Shown here piece by piece: positions 1 to 30,087 of a stretch of 64,000 bases of DNA. The first letter of the stretch is position 1. Each line of letters begins with the position of its first letter. The position numbers and the translations under genes are program-made. The stretch spans positions 7,910,531 through 7,974,530 of the forward strand of contig CM022676.1 in assembly GCA_012295275.1 (NCBI GenBank), read 5' to 3'. Below the pieces are notes generated by a model. It did not search any database and was not told the DNA's origin. It worked only from the letters and a program-made list of their open reading frames with translations. Origin of the DNA: Chrysomallon squamiferum. Its lineage: Eukaryota > Mollusca > Gastropoda > Neomphalida > Peltospiridae.

Positions 1-459
1 CCTGATAGGTATATTCATTTCTAGGTTTGCAGATATGTATGTATATATGTATCATGTATGTATGTATGTATGTATATGTATCTATGTATGAATGTATGTA
101 TGTATTTACGTACGAATGTATTACTGAGATTAATCATATGTGTATTTCTTTGTAAATACGTTAATTTTTCGTGACAAATTCCCTGATTTTAGCATAGTTA
201 CAGTCACAGTTCACTCAATGTTAATGAATGGTAGAAATTCGCGATTAGAAACTCATTAAAATGTTTATAACTTTTCTCACAGATAATTATTTACACAGTT
301 CAATTCTGTACACACTGAATATTTGCATTTTAATAAAATCGTTTTACGATTTGACCTCCGTTAATTGTTCATGAAAATGTCTTACGAAGTTTATGATTAA
401 CAAATAAACTTGTTTTCTTCTTTATAATTCACTCATATTACATCATTTAATATCAAACT
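1..459. other. 3' flank of R1
   Basis: No coding region is seen. A TATG microsatellite occupies about 30-120. The block around 220-330 (…AGAAATTCGCGATT…ACTCATTAAAATGTTTATAAC) recurs downstream of R2 (12340-12400), beside the gap (27470-27505) and downstream of R7 (63620-63680), so it marks the shared 3' end of family members. Confidence 0.6.
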
Positions 460-8720
<8,261 letters not shown>

Positions 8721-8761
8721 TTCGAGTATTTTAGTTTTCACTCCCGTTAACAAAAATAAAG

Positions 8762-8766
<5 letters not shown>
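8721..8766 (-). promoter_or_regulatory. Conserved leader upstream of R1 start codon
   Basis: A TTTTTATTAAC-like stretch then GAAAACTAAAATACT directly before the ATG is shared with the starts at 24876, 29416, 42143, 53735, 55381 and 57153. This points to a common core promoter or 5' UTR; the transcription start is not known. Confidence 0.5.
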
Positions 8767-8796
<30 letters not shown>

Positions 8797-9200
8797 GTTA
8801 GTTTATCTTTTCTTCTCTACTTTCATATTTTCACTCTTGTTAATACAAAAATAGTTTCTAACTTATCATCTTCTTTTAAATTCTTCCTTGTTTACTTTTC
8901 TGTTGCTATGTTACCACGTTTACTTCCTGTTTCACAAGTAAAACACCCGTTTTGTTCTTTGTAAAAATAACATCTGTAATACGCTAGATCCTCTCGACTG
9001 ACTTCAGCAGTTTGCTGGTACCATAAAAATATAATTTAGTCCCACATATACACACTAGAAGAAGAAACCCCAAACCTTTATCATAAAATGACCGACGTGT
9101 TTGAATTGACCTAAAAAATAACGCTACGGACTGCTAATGAACAAGTGACAGCTTTTCAGTGCTGACCAAGGGTAATCATCGCTTCACACGCCATTCACGT
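8767..9200. other. Upstream flank of R1
   Basis: A TTA run lies at about 8770-8800, followed by AT-rich DNA. The stretch is mirrored at about 41850-42095 upstream of R6. No coding exon is seen. Confidence 0.5.
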
Positions 9201-9204
9201 GCGC

Positions 9205-9600
9205 TCCGAAGGTGAATGACGTCACCGAATATTGTCTACGTGTAGATCTAATCAGACAAGAAGAAAGGTCGCTCATATTCGGTGGTAATCATCACTTCCC
9301 ACGAAGTACACCGTTCTTTGTCTTTTGTAATGTTTGCGTGTATCTATTGTTTTTTGTTAACCCTTGCACTGGCAAATATATTTTTATCAGACTGAATATT
9401 CTCCCAAGAAGCACGCCGTTCTTAGTCTTTTGTAACTGTTGCGTGTATCTATTTTTTTCTGTCTAAAGTTTGCTCAGTAATCAAGCGCAGTCATCGCCAC
9501 CCACGAAGCACGCCGTTGTTTGTCTTTTGTAATTTTTGCATGCATCTATTGTTTTTTTTTTGGTTTGTTTTTAGGGGAGGCTAGCCTATTGCTAGACAAT
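9205..9600. repeat. Short tandem units of about 110 bp in the R1 upstream region
   Basis: Three imperfect units each contain a CACGAAG(C/T)ACGCCGTT-type core followed by TTTGTCTTTTGTAA and a T-rich stretch. The inverted counterpart is at about 41470-41830 and a single decayed unit is at about 25870-26040. No protein is supported. Confidence 0.6.
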
Positions 9601-10089
9601 ACTCTGCTTATGTTCATTTATTTATTTCATTCTTTACCTCACTCTGTCCATCCATCAGTCCATCCAACTCACTTCTTAGGTATTTGTAAATATATAATTA
9701 TCTTTGTAACAACGTATGATAGTATGTGTGTGCTCACGTACACAAACGCGCATACACACACACAGGCACATACTTTTACTATGAATTTGAAAACTTATTA
9801 ATTACAAGTTCACACACATACATATATACACTTATACAAACACGCACATACATACATTCACACACACAAGTACATACATACATAAATTCTGAGCTGGAAA
9901 ACATTTCAGTTAGGCACTCAAAAGTCTTTTTCTGTTTGTGAAATAGTGCTAACTATAATTGTAGATCTTTTTATCCGGATTTCTGTGAGAAGAAATTCAA
10001 AGTAGTGAGTGAAATAGATCCAAAGTTACACATTTTTTTTTAATATTTAATTTTCTGGTGGTGTTATCTCAAAATTGCCATTTCTAACT
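9601..10089. other. Microsatellite-rich spacer
   Basis: CA-rich and TACA-rich runs (about 9740-9890) and AT-rich filler between the tandem units and the Tc1 relic. The stretch is mirrored at about 41000-41460. No gene is seen. Confidence 0.5.
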
Positions 10090-11330
10090 CCCGATTTTAT
10101 AGAGCCCATTCTCTGCAGAGTATATTTAGGTTGATAGAGGAAGCCAGAGCTGGTAAAATCATTTACTTAACTCTAGATTTAAAAATACTACTACTAATAA
10201 TACAAAAAAAAAAAAAAAACTATGAATGTATTGAAATACATGTTGATACAGTGAACCAACTTTATCCAAAAACAAAAGGAAGAATTTGTCCTGTTATACT
10301 GACTCGCCGTCAACGCCAGCCAACGCGTACACGAAGTCGCCTACTACTTTCGCGTTCATGACAGTATCACGACTCCGACAACGTACACCACACTGGGCAA
10401 ATGCAAGATCGACCACGTTCCGGTAGACCACGATTAACTACTCCAACGGAAGATAGGTATTTAGTGACGTCATCTCGACGACACAGGTTCTAGAGTGCTC
10501 CACTTTTAGCCCGTACTTTGCAGCAAACCACAGACACTAGAATTCAAGCTCAAATTGACCGTAACCATCTCCATGCTGCACGATTCCAAGCACGACGCCC
10601 TGTTGTAGCTCACAGAGCGTCACATTCAAGAACGTCTGAGATGGGCCAGAATACACCAACACTGGCGACGCAGATAGTGGGATCAAACATTATTCACAGA
10701 CGATTCCAGGTTTTGTTTTCACTTTGATGGTAGACGTCATGTATGGAGGAGACGAGGAGAAAGATGTGATGCAGACAACATCATTCAGCATGTCCGACAT
10801 GGCTGTGGCAGAGTCATGGCCTGGACCGGCATTCATAGTGGAGATAAAACAGATCCTGTCTTCATTCACGGAAACATGACTACTCAACGTTACAGTGACG
10901 ACATCATTACACCAGTGGTCATTCCATTCCTGCAGCAGCATCCTGGCTTTCTGTTTGAACATGACAACGCTAGACCACACACGGCTAGGCTAACCAGTAA
11001 CCTTCTTGAGTGGAACGACATCCAAGTGTTGAACTGGCCACCAAAGTGCCCTAAATTGTCTCCAACTGAACATGCATGAGATCTACTACGCCGTAGGGTA
11101 CGCGAATACGACCCTCATATTCTTAATGTCCAAGACCTACAAATTGCTCTGAACCGTGAATGGAACGCAATTACTGTTCCTGAGATTGATGCTCTCATTA
11201 GAAGCATGAGATTACGATGTACTGATGTCATCATTGCCACTGATGCGCACAATTATTGAACCCCTCACACCATTTTGGTAGATGTACCCCTCCATTTCAT
11301 TAGTTGGCAATAAAGTAACAACGTTGACAT
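10090..11330 (+). mobile_element. Tc1-like transposon relic, copy 1
   Basis: The plus strand carries a decayed Tc1/mariner-superfamily transposase. The catalytic domain is readable from about 10680: FTDDSRF (first Asp), GRVMAWTGIHSGD, PGFLFEHDNARPHTA (second Asp) and LSPTEHA. A TGA at 11077 follows, where Tc1 proteins normally have Trp, and homologous sequence continues to about 11260. The N-terminal part (10290-10630) is frame-broken. Terminal inverted repeats were not identified, so the edges are approximate. It lies between R1 and R2, mirrored by the copy at 39745-40965. Confidence 0.8.
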
Positions 11331-12520
11331 CATGACAACGTGTTACTGCTGGCTACATTCGGAAATGCTTTATCAACGAAATAATGTGTACAAATAAATT
11401 CAACATCCAATCAGATTGTCTGTATTTCATATGTTCTTCGTTACTGGGAAACATATATATATATATAAATAGATGCGTGTGTGTCTGTGTATGTGTGCAG
11501 CAGTCAGTAGTGCAACAAACTGGATGTAAAATAAAATATGAAAGGAGGTTTGGTGTCATCTGTAAACACTTTAACTGGATACTCAAAAGTACTTCTCTCT
11601 TTGGGAAATACTCCTCTCTTTATATGGCACATGAACATTTCACATACATATATTGCTCAGGCGATGACATAAAATACTGTAAAAAGAATACATACGTTAT
11701 TGTTGTTGTTGTTCGAAAAATAAACATAGAAGTAATGAACTGATAGATCAGCAAGAACATGCTACTTTGTTGCTGTTACAACATCAGATTCAGAGGACTT
11801 GGCTGATGCTCGAAGTAACAACTCACAGTGCTAACTGAAACAAGTTCATCATTCAGATTCTCATATCAATATTGTTTGATGAGTTAAGTGAAACAATAAA
11901 AACAACACATATTGCCATGATTTGTTTTATTGTATTGTTTAGTTATTAAATGCAGTACACTATACCTATACACAAAGTATTAATACAATGAGAACAGTGA
12001 TATGGATAAATAACAAATATATTATACTGTTCACCACGCATGTATGTAAGGGATGTCACAACAATAATAATGGGAATCGTAAATTTGATAAATCTGTGGT
12101 AACCTACAGGTTACCAGGTCCTGTTTTGTTGTAACCGCTAATTGGGTTTGGATCCTTATTTCGATGAGACACGATCCTCATTTCGATGGCTGCATGTTAT
12201 GTTATGTCATGTTATGTTATGTCATGTTATATTATGTTATGTTATGCTATGTTATGTCATGTTATGTTATGTTATGTTATGATATGAATTGTTATGACTA
12301 AGTTTGACAGTTAGAGTTGCAATTCACACAAGCAATGAATGGTAGAAATTCGCGATTAATAACTCATTGAAATGTTTATAACGTTTCCCACAGGTAGATA
12401 TTTACACAGTTCAAATCTGTTGTCACTGTAAAAACTAAAATGATGTAGTCTTTACGTTTTAATAAAAACATTTAACAATTTGACCTGGATTTAACGTTTT
12501 ATGAAAGTGCGTTCCGAAGA
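11331..12520. other. Spacer between Tc1 relic and R2 3' end
   Basis: It includes a GTTATGTTATG tandem array (about 12190-12290) and the family 3'-flank block at about 12340-12500. No other gene is seen. Confidence 0.5.
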
Positions 12521-21975
<9,455 letters not shown>

Positions 21976-21979
21976 CTTG

Positions 21980-22012
<33 letters not shown>

Positions 22013-22319
22013 AAGAAAGAAATAAAGAAAGAAAGAAAGAAAGACATAAAGAAATAAAATTATACTAAACTACACTACTTTATTTTTATTTTTATTACTA
22101 TGTTATATTGTGTTATATTATGTTATTTTATGTTATTCTTTCATATTTTAATAAATATATGTAAATGAAGCCTTTTTTTAACTTATTATTTATGGGAGTC
22201 AGAGAGAAAAAATCAAGATAGAAAGAAAAAGAAGAAAAAAGCTATCTGGCCTATTTAAATATAGAAACTTGCGTCAGCAGTAAAGGTCAACGTCTACAAC
22301 TACGTCATTTGAACCCCGG

Positions 22320-22680
22320 TTTTTCATGCTTGTTTGTATTCGAATGTTCACGAAATGTTTTCATGTTAGGAAAATTTGCTGCTAGTTTTACAAATATTAG
22401 CAATTAACAAAATCAAAATGGCGGCAGAGGTAGTTATTTTTTATCAAGTGTGCTTCTATTTTAAATCTATGTAAGTGCGCATTCATTTTGAGGATAGACT
22501 GATGGGTGGAAGAATATGTCAATTCACAGAAAAACATACTGAGAAAAAAAAAAGACAGATGAATGAATGAATGATTAACAATACTCCAGCATATAGAACT
22601 CTTAGAGTGAAAGAGAAAAATAAAACAATTTTATTTCCAAATTAACTGTAAAATATTAAATCAGTGTTGTCAGTTTCACG

Positions 22681-22751
<71 letters not shown>

Positions 22752-22842
22752 TAACCCTGTAACTTATTGTAAATACTTATATAATTATATATGCTATAGG
22801 TGATATACATATATATATACTATAAGCAGACAAACACAAACA

Positions 22843-22885
<43 letters not shown>

Positions 22886-23100
22886 ACACACACACATTTA
22901 TTCCGTATAAACCGAACACAATAGAACAAATACAGTAACTTGGCAGAAACAGTATAAGATATTCTGGATTACATTTTTTGTGCGACTTCTCCCATGAATG
23001 GCTGGTTTTAAACAGAGTGGTAGAGTTACAACATACCAACGTGAAACTGATCAGTGACGTCATAACGTAAGAAAAACAACTTGACAAACAGCCATGTTGC
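22320..23100 (-). promoter_or_regulatory. R2-side copy of the family upstream cassette
   Basis: On the minus strand this matches the DNA before the first exons at 55381 and 57153. Shared pieces include GCCGCCAT...ATTTTGTTAATTGCTAATATTTGTAAAA and the GTTGTAACTCTACCACTCTG...CAGCCAT block. Similarity stops near 22325, before the expected exon 1. Confidence 0.5.
22682..22886. repeat. TAA and CA microsatellites
   Basis: A TAA run (22682-22747) and a CA run (about 22846-22884) lie inside the R2 upstream region. Confidence 0.95.
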
Positions 23101-24830
23101 CTAACTTAACCCACCATTCAAAATGGCCGGCCGTTATCTGTTTGTTACCATCTGTGGAAGTGTTAAATTTAATATTTTATTTCTAACGATACGCTATGTC
23201 CTTTTTAATTAATTTTATGTCTGATTGTTAATTAATACGTGTTAAATCCTGTATTTGAGTAATAATGATACGTTATAATTCATTTTATGTATTGTTCATA
23301 ATTAAATCTAATATTTGAATTATAATGATACATTGTAATCCATTTTATATATAGCTGTTAATTAGTAATACTGACTAATTTTTGTTTAATTCAGTTTATC
23401 CATCCACCAACTCACTGCCCAGATATTTGTTAATATATAATTATATATGTAAGGGCGTATGTATGCGTTCTATACACACATACATAGATATATAAGCATA
23501 AAAAAGAGAAAAGTATTACATACATTCTTATAAAAGGAAATACATACGCACATTTATTCATACATTTAAACACATACATAGACACACAGTCACACACGCA
23601 CACACACATATATATAGATATATATATGTGTGTGTATATATACACACACATACACACACACATATATATAGATATACACATATATATTCAATAATGTGGA
23701 CACGGTCTGTTTCTTTGTATCTGTCTGTCTGTCGCTCTGTTTCCCACACATTCACAAACACAGAGCACAACACTTATTTAATAATTACTATACAAACATT
23801 AAAATAAACACAATGTAAATAAGAAACTGAAATTTGACAGTAAAATTCTGATAAACAAACCTCAGCACACCTGACATAAAGCAACTGATAATACATAAAA
23901 AGGTTACTCAATATATTTCATCAGATTTTCTTTTCATAAAAAACATTTTTCACTTCTCTCCTTTAACACTTAAGAATACACGAGTGTTTCTACACCTTTT
24001 TCAGTTACTTTTGTCATGGGTGCATTTGACATCACATAACAAAAATATTTATTGCTGTAAATAATCTTTCATATGCAGCTGCTTCATAACATACTAAAGT
24101 CGTCTGAAAGACGGATTCAAGGATTTTCAGTGGTGGTATATTAATTATTATAACTGTACAAATTAATAATTTGTACCAATATTTTTGCAAATTGATGAGC
24201 ATTGTGATTAAATATTTTGAATTACATAGCCACAGCACCAACAACAAAAGAACCAATGCAAAAGAAAGAGCAAAAAAACAAACAAACAAATTAAACCCCA
24301 GAAAAACGTATCTCCCTATTGTTCCCTGTTTCATTTACATATGCGCCAATATGTGCAATACTACATATGCAATCGTATAAAAAACAGATTATCGATAATT
24401 CATAGCTTTATTACATAAACGTCTAGTAATATTACTAACATTATAGTCTCTCTCTGTGTATATATACATACATAGATATATACATACATACATACGAACA
24501 TACATACATACATACATATGTACATATATATATATACATATATACATACATACATACATATATACATACTTACATGCATATATACATATATACATACATA
24601 TATACGTCTGTAGGCCTCTGCATGTGCCTATATCTCTATTTATGTATGTATGTCTGTGTGCTTCTGTGTGTGTGTGTGGTTGTGTGTGTGCGTTTCTGTT
24701 AAAAAACTTCTTCACTCTACAGCGGGTACTAGGTGAACAAACTTGAAAGAGTTTTTATTCGCGTTATTTTATTGAATACGAAGTATATAGATATCATACA
24801 GGAAGAAGCAAAGAAAAGATAGTAAAGAAA
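23101..24830. other. Spacer between R2 and R3
   Basis: AT-rich DNA with CA/TA tracts (23580-23690) and TACA tracts (24460-24610). No exon, RNA gene or transposase was recognised. Confidence 0.45.
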
Positions 24831-24875
24831 AAACTATATTTTTTATTAACGGCAGTGAAAACTAAAATACTGGAA

Positions 24876-25698
24876 ATGAGTTGTAAGTTGTTCTGTGTGT
24901 TCGTGTTACTGGGATTTATTTGTATTGTACGTACAAGGTATGTATTTTATATTATCACATTATTTATCAGTATCTGAGTTAATCTCAGTAACTGTGAGAT
25001 CTGGGTGGATTATACGTTATATATGGATGGCGATTATAACCCGGTGAATCTCTGCTACGCATTACTGACTAGTGTAAACTGAAATGCATAATTGTGTGAT
25101 TCGAACTTTTTATATATATTTGTATTAAAAGTGAGACAATAACAAAACATAGCATAATATGACAGTCTGTAACACAAATTCATGCAACATAATATAATGC
25201 AATGTAATATTATATAACAAATCTTAAGAAAGTAATAATAATTATGAAACTACTACTACTACCACTACTACTACTACTACTACAGCTACTACTACTACTA
25301 ATAATAAGCATAACATAATTTAGCAACAAGGTAATTATAAACAAATAATTTGATTTAATTTAATTTATATTAATTTTATTTTATTATAATTTTATTTAAT
25401 TTAATTTAATTTAATTTAATTTTTTTAATTTATACACAGTATTAACAACATCATTCAGATATGCAGTTATTGGATAACCTTTTAGTTTTACTTGTGAAGG
25501 AAATCGTTCTGTCTTTCTTTCTTCTATTATTGCATGGTTTGTCAATGATATTTTCGTAATGAACATCCAAAGAATACATTTTTTAACTGTTCATGTAAAC
25601 TAATCATTCTCACAATAAGATCTGTCAACCTCAGTCAACTTGGAACAGATGTGGACTTTACAGGCCAAACAACAATGAAATAAAAACTGAAGTGAAAG
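24876..25698 (+). pseudogene. R3: decayed signal exon plus Ig1 relic
   Basis: A leader and first exon at 24876-24937 begin MSCKLFCVFVLLG but have a net gain (62 nt instead of 58), which shifts frame. An Ig1 relic at 25440-25698 keeps the family order (…AGATATGCAGTTATTGGAT, then AATGAAATAAAAACTGAAGTG) but has an in-frame TAA, lost segments and no WRC core. No further exons follow before the gap. Confidence 0.72.
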
Positions 25699-25869
25699 GT
25701 GAAAATAACTTATTTATTATTAATATTATTACAATACGTATTAGATGTTAAAACCCCCAACAAATTCTCAATTTCATGATGAGGCATTTGCCTCATTTGT
25801 CTGAATGTAGTTACAGCCATGCTATGTATAGGTTTTTATATATATGCTATGTATGGGTTTTGACACAAA

Positions 25870-26040
25870 ACAGTAGATCAACGTAAAATTAAAAAAGGAC
25901 AAAGAACGGCGTGTTTCGTGGTAGAATATAAAATTACCCCCGATTAACGAGAAACCTTTTTTCTTACGTACGTCTGATTAGAGTCTGCATGTAGAAAACA
26001 TTCAGTAAGGTCATCCAGGTTCAGACGAATGACGTGTGAA
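25870..26040. repeat. Dispersed repeat, decayed copy
   Basis: It carries AAGAACGGCGTGTTTCGTGG and GTGTGAAGCGATG pieces shared with 41480-41830 and, inverted, with 9205-9560. Confidence 0.55.
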
Positions 26041-26049
26041 GCGATGTGT

Positions 26050-26960
26050 TAGTGTGTATATTTGTATATATAACTATATGAATGTATACATGTATGTATA
26101 TGTGTGTCTCTCTCTCTATATATATATACACATACACACACGTGTGTGTTCTTACATACATAATTATATATTTACAGATATCTAGACAATGAATTTGTGG
26201 ATAGACGGATAGAGGAATGAATGGATGGATGGGTACAGTGATGTAAAGAATGAAAGAAAAATCAGATAGAGAAACAGATGGACATAGACAGAGTAACATA
26301 AATAGACAATTATAGAATAAAAAAGAGAGGTGTCTAAAAAGAAAACAATGGTTGAAGTAGAAAAATCGATGGAGAAAGTGTGAATTAAAAAAATTAAAAT
26401 TAAAATACACACAAACAGATGAACAGACTTGGAAGATAAAAATCAAAAACTTTATTTTTTGAGTACGAAGAGAAGCATTAAAGTATAACATAAAATTGGA
26501 AAACTCATTTAGTATGTAAAAGGAAAGAAAACAACAACATGGAAATCTTTTCTATTTTTTATTTTTATTTTTATTTATTTTTATTATTTTTTAATGATTC
26601 CTCTTTCTGAATAACTTTTAGGTTTGGATAATATGTCATATGAACAATCTGCTGTACATTTCTCGAAATTTCGAATGCTGAGAAAAAGAAAAAACAAATC
26701 ACTAATAACTTTTCATGACAAAGGAGGTAATTTTACTAATTTATTGAATATAATATTTTAGTAATGCATCCATATTCAGACTTGCAAAAGTGTTCAGATA
26801 TATGTGATTAGATCAGTTTCATTGAAATCTTTTATTACATTGTCAGATATCATTTCTTCAATTGTTTTCGCAATAAATATTATTTTGTAATGTAGTGTTA
26901 TTGTTATAGTATGCATTTGTACATGTTAAATGAAGTCGAACCCGTTTATTTCAATACAAA
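26050..26960 (+). repeat. Dispersed family-flank repeat with exon-like core
   Basis: This stretch recurs in inverse orientation at about 37040-37770 (downstream of R4) and 51500-52260 (downstream of R6). It contains an open stretch at 26622-26726 bounded by AG and GT, 105 nt, phase 1-1, with an NMSYEQS sequence. The other two copies keep the GT side, but the homologous frame is interrupted in at least the 51.6 kb copy. Confidence 0.5.
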
Positions 26961-27129
26961 AAAAAAAAAAAAACCTAATATGGAGGGACACTCCTCAGCT
27001 TTTACAAAATCATCATAAAATCGTCATATTGAATTATGCCTTATTGAATCTAAACTTATTATAAATATATGAAAAACTCAAAAGTATAACGAAACAATGA
27101 AACCTTGTTAGATATGGGTTAGAAGATCT

Positions 27130-27505
27130 AGAGTAAATGTTCTTGTTAGTATAAATATCTGTAAATCTAGATTTATTTTTCCATTATCAGACATGAACTT
27201 CATTTCTTTTGTCATGCAAGAAAAGAGACACTTTCTTGAGGTCATTATCCTACGTCAGAGAAAGAAAGAAATAAAAAAACTAAAAAAAAGTGCGAATATG
27301 AACAAAATTTCATTTCTTGGACATCATCGCGGGAAGATATTACTGCGATTGACCAAAATTTGTTTATTTTTTTGTAATGTGTCAGTTTGTAAATACGTCA
27401 ATTTTATGTGATAAATCTGACGAAATTTCAACTTAGTTACGGTCACAGTTTAACAATGGTAATGAATGATAGAAATTCATGATTTGGAACTCATTGAAAT
27501 GTTTA
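27130..27505 (-). other. Inverted copy of the R7 3' flank, abutting the gap
   Basis: Read on the minus strand it follows 63620-64000 almost base for base. It runs from the AACTCATTGAAATGTTTA block at the gap edge to TAGAGTAAATGTTCTTGTTAG. It is therefore the 3' flank of a minus-strand family member whose body is not in the assembled sequence. Confidence 0.75.
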
Positions 27506-27705
27506 NNNNNNNNNNNNNNNNNNNNNNNNNNNNNNNNNNNNNNNNNNNNNNNNNNNNNNNNNNNNNNNNNNNNNNNNNNNNNNNNNNNNNNNNNNNNNNN
27601 NNNNNNNNNNNNNNNNNNNNNNNNNNNNNNNNNNNNNNNNNNNNNNNNNNNNNNNNNNNNNNNNNNNNNNNNNNNNNNNNNNNNNNNNNNNNNNNNNNNN
27701 NNNNN
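27506..27705. other. Assembly gap (200 N)
   Basis: Exactly 200 undetermined bases, probably a fixed-size scaffold gap. Frames of X residues across it are meaningless. Confidence 0.99.
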
Positions 27706-28040
27706 CTTTCTCTCGCAACTCGCTCTCCGGAAAGTTGCTTTCTGTACTGCAGTAAAGGCAGATGTTACACCTGAATCTTTTCGCTGATCTTATTGGTTTT
27801 GTTCCTACGTCATAGCTTGATTACTATTCAGCGCGCGCTACTGGACTCTCCATGGTTTGACTTTGGAAATTTGCCAAAAAGTATGTCGCAGTATTGACAA
27901 AAGGTGTCGTGATTGTTTTGAAGTTCAAGATAGACATTTTTAACATTTGTAAATACTACATATACAGATTAAATTTGTTGTTTTTATTATCTAATTTTAT
28001 TTAAGTTTGCGGTTCGGTTACTTTTGCGACACCCTGTAGA
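27706..28040. mobile_element. Possible DNA-transposon end next to the gap
   Basis: A non-family insert ends GGTTACTTTTGCGACACCCTGTA (28016-28038). Its reverse complement resembles the terminal repeat style of several DNA transposons. Intron-1-like family sequence resumes immediately after. The other end would lie in the gap, so this is tentative. Confidence 0.3.
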
Positions 28041-29383
28041 TTAAACGGGAATGAAAAGCAATTATGATAATATCAAGTAATGTTATACAGTATTATAATA
28101 TGATACAATATGATATTATATGACGTAATGTACTGTAATAGAATTCAGTGTTAAGCAGTCTATTTCACTGTTAAATAATGCAATGTTACATAAAGAGTAG
28201 ACGGCAATTCCTTATAATTATTATACAGTTATAAAAAGTGAGTATAATGCATTAGTAAGATATAATAATACGATAGAAGAAAATAATAATATTTATTTAT
28301 TTTTATTTTTTTATTAGATTTTTTAAAATGTATTTATGTATTTTATTATTATCATTATTTACTATATTAAACTTTACAGTGTTGTTGCAGTATTATTCTG
28401 TATTCTACTAAATTTAGCTGCAGTATAATGTACTATACTATGCTATGCTATTACACTATATTACACTATATTTTATATTCTATATTATACTACACTATAC
28501 TTTATATTCTGTATTATACTACACTATACTATACAACTTCATACTATACTACAATATACTATCCTATACTATTCTGTATTGAAATATATACTACTATACT
28601 GTACTGTATTATACTATATTCAGTATAGTGCACTATATTGTTCTATAAAGTTCTTTAGTACATAAGCATATTATAATCTGCTACAATATTATACATTGTT
28701 ATATCACTTTAGATTACATTATTACAATATAAAGCTTGTTTGGTGCATCGGAACAGAAATTTATTCTGAAATTATCACCTGAAAACATTTTTATTTTATA
28801 TAAATACACAAGGAAATTTACACACACACACAAACACAAACACTCACAGAGGCAGACATGCGCAGATACACAGATAGATAGATAAATAGTTAGACATATG
28901 TATACGTACATACATATATATATATATATACATACATACATATTCTGACATACATACATATAGACAAATATGAACAAACGCAAATATACATATACCTAAC
29001 TACCTCTCTACCTACCTACCTAATTACAAATATACGTACGTACAAACATACACCCATAAAGCTAATATACATACTTACATACTCAGCTACTTACATACGT
29101 ACATATCTACACACATGTATAAATACAAACATACCTAGAAAGGAAAATACCTTCGTAAGTACAAAAACACACACATATAAAAAACAAAACAAAAAACAAT
29201 AACAAAAAAAAACCCATTCTGACCATAATTATCTATAAAAATACAACGCTGTATGTCATGTCTCAGAGCTGTATTTAGATTGCTCGATGCAATCGACTGC
29301 ATCTAGTGTATTGAAAAATATATTCAACCAGAGAATATCTTGCAAATAATATTAACAGCAGTGAAAACGTGGAACTATACTTT
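28041..29383. other. Intron-1-like family DNA and spacer before R4
   Basis: 28041-28700 matches the AT-rich first-intron arrays of the plus-strand genes (ATTAAACGGGAATGAAAAGC, then repeated TATACTACACTATAC-type units). No exon accompanies it. It is followed by CA and TACA tracts. Confidence 0.45.
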
Positions 29384-29963
29384 TATTAACGGCAGTGAAA
29401 ACTAAAACATTGGAAATGAGTAGAAAGTACTGTTCGTGTTACTGGGATGTGTATTGTACGCACAAAGTATGTACTTTATATTCAGATTACTTATGTCTAA
29501 CTGAGTTAATCTCATTTCTTTTACAAAGTGTGAAATCTGGGTGAACTTACCGTCATTTCTGGATGACTAATGTAAAATGAAATGTATAACTATCAGCTGA
29601 ACTCTTGAAATATATCTCTTAAAATCTGAAAAAAACAACAACAGAACATAACATAATATAACATAATATAACCTAACAGCATAACATAACAATACAGCAT
29701 AATATCGCAGTCCATAAACACAGTGTACTGTAACGTAATGTAACACAATGTAATACAGTCTAAAATTATGTAACGAAACATAACAAAACGACATAATCAT
29801 AATAATAATAATAATAATAATAACAATAATAATAATCATAATAATAAAACGTAACTTGTTGCCAAGTAAAAATGTAATTATAAAAAATTGGTTTAGATTA
29901 ATTTAATTTAAATATATATATATATATATATGCACACAGACACACAGACAAACACACACACAC

Positions 29964-30033
<70 letters not shown>

Positions 30034-30062
30034 TTAGATAGATAGATAGATAGATAGATATA
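29964..30062. repeat. GATA microsatellite
   Basis: A run of GATA units lies just before the acceptor of the R4 Ig1 exon. Confidence 0.97.
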
Positions 30063-30087
30063 CCTTATTTTTTTCTTCTAATTTAAG

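Noticed and set aside
22884-23087. 67-codon frame similar to 50393-50614
   Set aside because: Both lie in the dispersed upstream cassette, and the frame is not kept in the other copies (54420-54600, 56160-56340).
27193-27411. 72-codon frame found identically at 63718-63936
   Set aside because: It lies in the shared 3' flank, antisense to the genes, is Lys-rich and has no recognisable domain; identity is explained by recent duplication.
27466-27787. Frames across undetermined bases
   Set aside because: They consist of X residues from the 200-N gap.
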